Source: Diogma glabrata
Taxonomy: Eukaryota > Arthropoda > Insecta > Diptera > Cylindrotomidae
Direction of reading: 5' to 3'
DNA: 64,000 nt
Assembly (NCBI GenBank): GCA_963693315.1
Contig: OY856188.1
Coordinates: 192,226,766-192,290,765, forward strand
Shown here: positions 55,930-64,000 of the stretch, piece after piece
Position numbering within the stretch: the stretch's first letter is position 1
How the letters are laid out: each line of letters begins with the position of its first letter
Made by a program: the position numbers and the translations under genes
Notes under the pieces: model-generated
The model's database searches: none
What the model saw: only the letters and a program-made list of their open reading frames with translations
Told to the model about the DNA's origin: nothing

Positions 55930-56960
55930 CTCAAGTGCAGATGTACATCTGTATCTTGCAGGTTAACATACCATTCACCTCCATCTAATTATAATAAATT
56001 TCAAATAATTTCATAACTTAAGCATTTCATAACAAACAACATAGCATTTACTTCAAAAAATAAACAAATGATTTACAGCTTGTTTCCTATAATCTAAAAA
56101 CATTAAAATTACTTCCCCTTTTTATTTGAGAACTATAATCAACATTCGAAACTATTCAATTGAATTTTATATAATCATGTTTACAATTCGACATAGAGAA
56201 TTTTTTTTTTTAAAAATGTATGGGGTGACGTCTCAAACAAAACTAATTTCAATAAATTATCTTTCCACCTAAGAAGATCTATTCAAAGTTATTTAATAAA
56301 AATTTTCCTTAAAAAAATTAAAGTTCAATCACCTTATAATAGCAAGTTTTAGACTTATTTCTTTGTTACTCCTTGGATATTGTTTTTATTCTTAATATCA
56401 ATAGAAATAGAGAGCCAAGGGAACGACAAAAGAATACTATGATGTAAAGAAAAGTTAGAGGAAAAAGGTTTAAATCTTATTTGAGATTCAGGACACGATT
56501 TCGATTTATTGTTATTTTGTGTTTTTTACAAAGATAATTTGAATTACTTTTTTAGTGGTCTCTTTTAAAGTTTTTTAATTTATTTTTTATTAGTTTTCTA
56601 AAATTATTTAGGAAATAAGACATGGAAGGAAATATTTTAAGGGTAAATTGTGGGTTAACTAATAGACTTTTAAAATGATTATTTGTGGTAAGCACGATTA
56701 TGTGATTTTTAGAAATTGTGAAATTTAAGTTTTTCTATGTATTTAAAACTCACACGATCTTTAAATTAAAGACTGGAGTAAAAGTTTTGGCTGGTATTTT
56801 GCTAACCTTTGAACAAGTTTTTGAACTTCATTGGACATCCTAAAAACATATTTCAAATTTACATTGCATATTGATGAACAACTTGGAGGTTTATAGTTTT
56901 CTTACTAAGGTCTTGAATTAGATTCATTGAAGCTGACTAACCGATATATTTAACTCTACA
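55930..56960. other. AT-rich intergenic DNA
   Basis: No gene recognised on either strand. Confidence 0.5.
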
Positions 56961-56964
56961 CTTT

Positions 56965-57085
56965 TGAGTGGCTCCAGTTCACAAAGGTTTTAAAAAGCGT
57001 TCAACACCTTAGAACCCATGTTGTTGTGAAAAATATGGATATAAATATGGGTTATTGTTTACAAATTATTAGAAAAACATTTTAT
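56965..57085 (+). mobile_element. LINE 3'-end scrap
   Basis: GTTTTAAAAAGCGTTCAACACC and TTAGAACCCATGTTGTTGTG parallel the 3' part of the LINE at 46970-47095 (AGGGGTTTAAAAATGCATTCATC and onward). It ends in an A/T-rich tail. Only the last 100 or so bases of the element are present. Confidence 0.6.
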
Positions 57086-59029
57086 TTTTTTTTCATTTTT
57101 CATATTTTTTTTCATTGACGTAGTCCTTTTTCTATAAACCCATGATGCTTTCTTTCTCTGTTTTGTATGCTTTATCATATGTACGTCTAATAGTTTATCT
57201 AAACATTTAAATCGCAAATATCTCTGGAGACTTAAACATGCAGCATTATGAAACTATATTTGTTTTATCTGTCACGTAATTTCACATTTTCATAATATAA
57301 GTACATATATTATAATGTATTTAAAATATTTAATAAATATACTCTAATATTTTTACAACCCTGAATTAACCCTGTTGTATAAATGTTTATTATTAACAAA
57401 GTAATTTTAATTCAATTCAACATCTGCTGCTAGTAGTAAAAAACCAACTCAATCTAATTTCTATTTATTATATAAAAATCTAACAAAAAACATTCATAAA
57501 ATGTTAAATAAAAGTGAAAAGATACGAGGGTGAGTTGATTAGTATGTCAATGATTATAAGGCATATACGCGATTTCTTTTTAATCAACGAGTGTATTGCT
57601 TTAATTTAAAATGCTGCTTATATTTGCTAATATACAGAATTCCTTGTTTTTCGATTATCTGTTGGATGTTAGTTTTTGATACTTTGATCTTTCTCTTAAT
57701 ATTGTTTCCAATAACGGTGTTTTAACGTCATATCAATACTGAGCATACTGGTACTTTTTTAATAGATACTACTACTCTCCTTTGTTCTTAGTTCATGGTT
57801 TTTGGTAAATATATATTAGCTCCGTTTTGTTCCTTTTTCTGTTGGTTTTTAATTTTCGCCTTTCGGACTTTGAACTCTTGGTTTTAATCTCTTGTTTGTT
57901 TGTTTTTGCTTTTTCCATCTTCGTTTTAAATTCTTTTTAAGGATTTAAGTTCTTGACTTCAACATATTTTGCTATTGCTTTTTGTGCCGTTTTTCGGTTC
58001 TTGGTTATTCTTATAGTTAACTTTTGATTAGCATATTCTAACCGCTTGTACTAGTGTTTTCGATATAAACTATTTTATTTCTAACCAAGAAACGAAGTAA
58101 CTCCTATTACAAAGATTTAACTTCAACCCAGTTTTCCTGTAATTTATTTGTTGTATCAAATGAAGTTATCAAAATCAGAAATAATCTTCATCTACCAACC
58201 CAATAGCGTATAACAGAAAACCAGATCACAATTTACCAGAAAACAGCACAAAAAAGTTCTTCAAATTGAAAATGGCACTACATCAACAACAACAATCTAA
58301 AAACAACAAAAGTTTGTTATGAAATGAGTAGTGGAATATATATTATGGATATACGAGTAGGGAATGGAATGTAAAAGGAATTTATATATATTTTTTTAAT
58401 TTTGTATATTTTATTTAATTTTTTGTTGTTATTGCTGTCTTTGTTAGAAATGGCAAAGTAAATAATAAAAAAATGGACAAAACCGACAAACAAATAAATT
58501 TACTTAGAAAAAATTGTATATTAGAAATAAACATAAAAGCAAAGGAAAATGTCGACTAAACAAAAATGTTGACTTTTATTGGTAACGTTGGAATATTAAA
58601 TAGTCTATGTTAAGGAATACACCAGATGTGGTGTGGGGAATACATGTCCTGAGGCTTGTTTTGTTATTTGCATCGTTTAATAATATTTTTTATTTGAATT
58701 GCGAATATGTAAATTCAATTGCTGGAATAATAGTCTTAAGAGTGACTTTTTATACCACAACAGCTCAAAAAATGGTTCAAACCCTCAAAACGACTGTCTT
58801 TGTAGAACCCAGGTCTTAAAAGATAGTTACGTGATATTTTAACATAAATTGTGTGTGAAAAAAACAGTAATCGATTTTCCTTGTGCTCTTAAAAATGTTC
58901 AACCCACGAAAATACATATAAAGTATCGCCTCCCTTATATAAGTCTCTGATCTACACTCACTTTAGACTGGTTGAAAGAAACAGCAGTCTTTTAATTGAA
59001 AAACACTTTTTTACTTTATTATTTTTTTT
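57086..59029. other. AT-rich intergenic DNA
   Basis: No convincing gene. A 70-residue frame at 58607-58819 is hydrophobic and unrecognised; it lacks any conserved motif. Confidence 0.5.
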
Positions 59030-59690
59030 TTTTTTTAATAAAATGTGTTGTGTAGTAAGAATCACAATATGTGTCACAATAACACATAAAAACCTTTTAA
59101 TACCAAGGTCCCACAACAACATACGTTCAAAGTTGTTGATGGACGTAAATCTTTCCTTTTTTGTTTTTTTTATATTTTTTGTTAAAGAATGGATAGCTAA
59201 ACAAAAAATCCTATCACTGACAAAATATGACATAGGCCAATATTTTATGATAGAATAGAGAAAATAAAAGTAAATTAAAAAGTAAATAGCAAATTTTTAC
59301 AAAAATTTGCTGAAACAAAACAAAAATGTAGTTGCCAATAATCCAGCCGGTTGCATATTCCTTGATCCAGTGACGCACTGTCTTTCTTGAAGATTAAAGC
59401 CCACACATAGTTATATGAAGGCTCGTTTCCTCAAAGAAGCAATAGCGTCTCATCATCAAGGATTACTTCACAGCTAAGATTGAGGGTGCTACCGTTGACT
59501 GAATACAGTTCATCCGCCACCACCCCAAAGATGTCACCTTGGCTAGTGATATCTCACTGCTATTGCCAGTGGTATGTGATATCTCACGTTAACTCATATG
59601 TCAATAGCAGGGATTGGAGTACGCGGGATTGTCACACCCGTAGATCAAAAATAAAAAAAATAAAAAAACAATAAAAACTGATCCCTCCAT
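59030..59690 (-). mobile_element. Short LINE-derived non-autonomous element, copy 3
   Basis: Minus orientation, with its poly-A as a T run at 59023-59037 and its 5' end near 59690. It matches copy 2 (14213-14877) along the whole length and copy 1 (753-1345) over its length, with about one difference in ten bases or fewer. The short frames inside are shared by the copies and look incidental. Confidence 0.8.
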
Positions 59691-61125
59691 GCAAAACCTA
59701 ATCTTTTGTTAACTTTGTTTGTTGGATCGATCCAGTTTTTTGTAATCGGCTGAACTATTGCACTTCTATTTACCAGTAATGCAGAAAAATAAAATTTTCT
59801 ATAATTTTTGAATTTGCCAATAAAAATTAAAATTGGTGTTATGTACTCTTAAGCAAAATTTCAACAACGTGGTACCATCAATGAGGATAATAAAGTGAAC
59901 TACACAATACCAATTTCGTTTTTTATTATCAAATCCAATAAAATTACTGGTAAATAGTTTTTGCATTACTGGTAAATAGTCAAAGTGAAATAGTTCAGTC
60001 ACTTGTGACAAGGATAATAATCATTGGACATGGACTGTCTATTCCTCATTGAGTAAAGTTGTTGTTCTTAGTTGGCAGTTTATAGTTTACTGTTGACTAT
60101 TGTTGATATTGTTTATAAACATTACTGTAAATGGTGAATAACCGACTGTTTTATCGACGTTTCTATGTGTTTCTGTTTCTGTAATTATATCCTGCAAATA
60201 CTGAATAGCGTACCAGACAATAAACGAAATAAAAAATAAAACACTTCAAGAATAGATCAACCGAAATTTGTTCACTGAAAATATTAATAACATATTTCAT
60301 CAAAATATTTTCTTTTAACCATAATAAACTAATTTTTTCCGTTTTCCATTCAATATTTTATCCCTTCATAAACTAATAACAACATTTTCTATCAAAATGA
60401 AAAAAAAATCATATCACGTAAAGAATGTTTCAACAAAGTAATTTTTTTTAACTTCGTTCGTTCGTTCAACAACACAACACAGCGCAAAACAACATAAAAA
60501 AGGTGAATTAATTGTATGGGGACATAGCATATACGAGCTCTCTCAATTCATACATGAAAATATTACAAAAAAATATAGAAAGGAATTTTTATAATTCATG
60601 CCATCTACCCCTATTGTTATTTCGTTGTTGTTGTTGTTCCTGTATACGTTTCGTAGTTTGAGATATTAGAAATTTTCGTCCTTCGAATGCGAAAAATTTT
60701 ATAAAAAAATAGAAATAAAAAATTAAATCATAATCTCTGGAATTTAGTCAGTGAGGCAGTCAGTCATTCATTCATTCGTTCATTCAGTCTGGCAATTTAT
60801 TTTGTTTTTGTTTAGTGGATAATATATTAGGATGAAAGGAAAAGTTCCTCTGTAAATCAAGATGGTGTCCGCCAGGTGTGGAATTGTGGAAAGTCAGGAG
60901 ATTTTTTTAGTCATGGAAAAGTGATGGAATATCATGAAATTTTAATTATTTCTCTGGAAAAATTTTAATTCAACCAAAAATTTTTTATAAAAATAACAAT
61001 AAAATTAAATTTTTTAATAAAATTAAAATTTTATAAAAAACGCTTATTATATCACTAATTTACTCCGATATTTCAGAGCGAATAAGGTAAAAAATATAAC
61101 ATGCCCAAATACCGGAGCAAAATAA
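59691..61125. other. AT-rich intergenic DNA
   Basis: No gene recognised. A direct repeat, ATTACTGGTAAATAG, lies near 59942 and 59965. Confidence 0.5.
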
Positions 61126-61129
61126 AAAA

Positions 61130-61420
61130 GTCAGACAAGTGCGAATAAAATTCGCTCGTCAAGGGTTCCGTGTATGTAAAAAAACACAATATCAAAAATT
61201 ATTGATAAGAAGTTGTGTTGTAATGTCCTTATATTTCCAGACCATAGTCGCATAACAAAATAAATGTTAAATTGTAAATGTCAATAGTAAATTACAATCA
61301 AATCTACATTGATCAAAAATGGCAAAAAAAATGTTAATTCAAGAAAGATTCAATTACACCAGCTTGTAAATGGATTAAATTTGATTATTTTTTCGGTCAA
61401 GTGCTGAAATTAGGGGGTGA
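61130..61420. repeat. Start of dispersed insect repeat (AAGTGCGA...AGGGTTCCGTG)
   Basis: AGACAAGTGCGAATAAAATT, CGCTCGTCAAGGGTTCCGTG resembles the head of a repeat family I recall as common in insects, related to 11226-11830. It leads into the tandem array after 61420. Confidence 0.5.
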
Positions 61421-61424
61421 AGAG

Positions 61425-62330
61425 GCTACATACTAAAAATATTTTTTTTCCAATAACACAAAAACTATGCATTGCAAAATTCTAAAAAAATTTGTAATGT
61501 TTCTTAAATTATGTACTCCTTCATATGACACCCTACTCATTTGGGTCAAAATAGTTTTTTTACTCTCTCCACACCCATCCCCTAAACACACAGAAATATG
61601 ATTATTTGAGTCTTCACTATGATTGTCATTCAAAATTGCCAATCTTCCTGTCTCTGTGAATTTTTTCAAATTTTTCTGTCAATCATCGTCGAAACGTAGG
61701 GTGCGGAACGATCTGAATTTTTCACTTTCTTGTCCATAACTCAAAAACTGTGCACCCAAAATTTCTAAAAAAAAATTGCAATAATTTTTAAATTACGTGT
61801 TCTTGCAAATGTCATAAAAGGTTTTTTTTAACCCTCTCTCCCCCCGTCCCCTAAACACAAATATAATTATTTGTTACTTCGTTATAATTTTCATACAACA
61901 TTTACCAAATATCCTAACTCTATGAATTTTTACAAAGTTTTCTGTCAATGAGTGTCGAAAAGTATGGGGGGAACGGTCTGAATTTTACACTTTTTTGACA
62001 ATAACTCAAAAACTAGGCACCGAAAAATTCTATAGAAACTTGCAACGAATTCTAAATTACGTGCTCTTTCAAATGACACCCGCTCGCTTGGGTCAAAAAA
62101 AGTTTTTTTTACCCTCTCTACCCCTAAACACACAGAAATATAATAAGTGGAGACTTCGCTATAGTTTTCATACAAAATTTTCCAAATTTCCTAACTCTGT
62201 GAATTTTTTCAAATTTTTCTGTCAATCAGTGTAGAAACGTATGTTGGGGAACGGTCTGAATTTTGCACTTTTTTGACAATAACTCAAAAAGTGAGCACTG
62301 AAAAATTCTAAAACCAATTGCAATTTATTT
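61425..62330. repeat. Tandem array, unit about 265-280 bp
   Basis: About three and a half units. The landmark GTCAAT..(G/C)TGT(C/A)GAAA(C/A)GTA followed by GGAACG(A/G)TCTGAATTTT occurs at about 61678, 61943 and 62221. ATAACTCAAAAACT occurs at about 61737, 62002 and 62280, and TTTTTTTACCCTCTCTCC-like text occurs in each unit. Short conceptual translations from two units look alike for this reason, not because they are genes. Confidence 0.85.
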
Positions 62331-62660
62331 TATTTTTTGTGCCATTAATTCCAAACTGTTAAATAAATTTTATTCAATTTCCAAACCTATTATTGTTTGG
62401 CATTTTGAAAATGAACTGACATACAATGAAAAACATAAATGATTCTAACTACTAATACTAATGAGAGAAACCAAAAAACAATCATACAAAATACTTTTTT
62501 TTTTCAAATAGAAATTTAATTCAATTTAATCAAAGTAGCATTTGCCTTTTTCAATATTCGAGCGAGGGACATGCGCATTAGTTTAAGTTAGTCGTTTTTA
62601 TATAATCAGAGCGAAAATGGTTTTCGATTTTTTATAAAATACAATCAAATAATTTATAAA
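62331..62660. other. AT-rich intergenic DNA
   Basis: Nothing recognised before the LTR. Confidence 0.5.
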
Positions 62661-62664
62661 ATAC

Positions 62665-63357
62665 TGTTACGATTGCAGAAAAATCTAAACGATTACAGAA
62701 AGATCTAAACGATTACGGTCACTTCCAGGAAAATAAAATCAACAAACAAGTTAATGAAATGAATATTATTGTTGTTGTCTCTTCTTAGAAATAGGGTCAA
62801 CATAAACGATTTTATGAATCAAATCAACATAACGTAAAATAATCGAATATTCTAATGTTTTCTCAAGGTTTCTGGAAAGTGATGTCGAATTATCTAGAAG
62901 TATTGCAGAAGGTATATAAGAAAATTACCTATTGTAGTTTTTAATTAGTGTTATTTTAAACCTGCGATAGTGAAGTTGGAATTAGTTTATTTTAAACCTG
63001 CGATCGTGAAGTTAAAAATTATAAAAGTGATCTTTAAATTAGTTTTTGTGTAAAGTTTTTGTAAATAAAGTTATAAGTGTTATTAAATAGAAATATTTTG
63101 TGTATTATTTTGAACGTTGTGAATTGGAAATTTCTACAACCGTTGGAGTTTCGAAGCTGTTGGAAGAATATTCTAGTTGGGAATATTGTTTGCTGTATTG
63201 TTTTCCTGTTGTTGTGGAACAGTTAAGGTGTTGAATACTTAATAAAACCTGGTGTGTTTGCTTACTAATCAGTGATCGAACTCAGAAAGAGATTGGGAAT
63301 TGCGTTTATCGAATTGTGAGTTAGGCCAATTCGAAGGAAGTTTGGAAAAACGTAACA
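62665..63357 (+). repeat. 5' LTR of an LTR retrotransposon
   Basis: Starts TGTTACG and ends CGTAACA, a perfect 7-bp terminal inversion with TG...CA borders. It contains a TATA box (TATATAAG, about 62912) and AATAAA signals (about 63065 and 63240) in the order expected for U3-R-U5, and a primer-binding-like site follows at once. Its 3' partner would lie beyond the window. An internal repeat, TTATTTTAAACCTGCGAT(A/C)GTGAAGTT, occurs twice near 62950 and 62990. Confidence 0.75.
62912..62919 (+). promoter_or_regulatory. TATA box in LTR
   Basis: TATATAAG about 250 bases into the LTR, a suitable place for an RNA polymerase II start in U3. Confidence 0.55.
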
Positions 63358-63358
63358 T

Positions 63359-63376
63359 TGGTGACATCGGCGGATT
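63359..63376 (+). promoter_or_regulatory. Primer-binding site
   Basis: TGGTGACATCGGCGGATT starts one base after the LTR, beginning with TGG as complements of tRNA 3' ends (CCA) do. The tRNA species is not assigned. Confidence 0.6.
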
Positions 63377-63391
63377 AGTTGGCTGTTAATA

Positions 63392-64000
63392 ATGGTTTTA
63401 TTAAGTGATTTGAAGGTTCTTGAGTTAAAGAAAGAACTAGAACAACGTGGATTGTCAACAACCGGCAACAAAACTGAATTGACGATACGGCTTTGAGAAG
63501 CTATGGAAGCTAGTGGAGTTGTTGTGGAAAGTTACCAGTTTGGAGTGATTAGTACAAATGCTGATTCAATAGCAGCTGATGAGGAGAAAAGTTCTGTTGC
63601 GGAAACAACAACCTCATTGCCACCTGCAAATTGTGATTTTACGCAGTTAATGGCTATGATGCAGCAAATGAATTTGAATATAAGCCAAACAAAACAAGAA
63701 ATTAGTTTCAACATGAATCAACAGTTGGAGAAAGTCAACAATAATATGGCTGCAAATAAGGAAGAGATCAGCTGCAACATCAATCAACAATTGGCTGCAA
63801 ATAAGGAAGAGATCAGCTGCAACATCAATCAACAATTGGCTGCAAATAAAGAAGAAATCAGTAACATCAATCAACAGTTAGAAGCAATAAACACAAACAT
63901 TGCTATGAGTCGCGACGAAGTCAAACAAATTATGGATGAGAAACTTCTACAAATGTCAGTCGAGAAGATTCAAAACGATATCCAAGAATTAGAACAAAAA
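63392..64000 (+). pseudogene. Retrotransposon gag start with SAP-like motif and coiled coil (partial)
   Basis: Begins 34 bases after the LTR. Residues 1-34 (MVLLSDLKVLELKKELEQRG, LSTTGNKTELTIRL) match a SAP-type helix-turn-helix: L..L...EL..RGL...G.K..L..RL. An in-frame TGA at 63494-63496 then interrupts the frame, most simply a C-to-T change of CGA; the same frame continues from MEASGVVVE to the window edge. It is Q/N/E/K-rich and predicted helical, with three 15-residue repeats (AANKEEISCNINQQL) from 63748. SAP-containing gag proteins occur in some arthropod Ty3/Gypsy elements; that class is inference, since no pol is visible. It runs off the window. Confidence 0.7.
63748..63882 (+). repeat. 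45-bp in-frame tandem repeat in gag
   Basis: Two identical or near-identical units (63748-63792, 63793-63837) and a third, shorter one (from 63838) with a small in-frame loss. The repeat length keeps the reading frame and the heptad-like pattern, so it extends the coiled coil. Confidence 0.85.

Noticed and set aside
58607..58819. 70-residue frame as a small membrane protein
   Set aside because: No conserved motif, no neighbouring exon signals, and chance frames of this length are common here.
61433..62234. Similar short minus-strand proteins at 61433-61669 and 61945-62175
   Set aside because: Similarity stems from the tandem units; frames are not kept across all units.
62641..62720. CRISPR-like spaced short repeats (AAACGATTACAG)
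   Set aside because: Only two or three short copies in eukaryotic LTR DNA; no array or cas genes.

Overview
This window looks like AT-rich, repeat-packed intergenic or intronic DNA of an insect, most likely a fly. The evidence is the transposon mix: an irritans-type mariner, BEL/Pao, copia-like and probable Ty3/Gypsy LTR elements, Jockey/CR1-type non-LTR elements, several hAT relics, a pogo-like foldback element and a PIF/Harbinger fragment. I recognised no host protein-coding gene, rRNA or functional tRNA. Nearly every recognisable coding stretch is a broken transposon gene. The species assignment is inference only.

Layout. 1-1607: an 11-bp satellite, a short LINE-derived element and a CCATAT hexamer array. 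5461-9795: a degraded LINE, then a degraded copia-like element with a primer-binding site and an internal deletion. 10303-10960: another LINE tail (minus). 13690-19112: a degenerate BEL/Pao element on the minus strand, split by a LINE-derived insertion at about 14213-14877. 18005-33380: a direct tandem duplication of about 7.69 kb whose copies differ by only a few dozen bases. Each copy holds BEL/Pao gag, a 4.3-kb hAT-type element with perfect 8-bp target duplications, a second hAT-type element nested in it with its own 8-bp duplication, an inverted-repeat element nested in that, LINE scraps, a tRNA-like sequence and a 555-bp palindrome. 35647-40290: four small inverted-repeat elements, three with visible target duplications. 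40485-49360: several LINE pieces of similar type, two AT-rich tandem arrays and a LINE 3' end directly followed by a LINE-like 5' segment. 52402-53663: a nearly complete mariner. 54329-55756: a Harbinger fragment and a TTAA-flanked palindrome. 59030-59690: a third copy of the short LINE-derived element. 61130-62330: a dispersed repeat with a roughly 270-bp tandem array. 62665-64000: the 5' LTR, primer-binding site and gag start of an LTR retrotransposon that runs off the window.

The genes do not form a pathway; the window records successive transposon insertions and one recent segmental duplication. The most interesting structures are the tandem duplication carrying a multi-level nest of elements, and a recurring LINE derivative that appears to join a 5' region directly to a 3' end with all coding sequence missing. 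All boundaries and identities were judged by eye; no search or alignment program was run.
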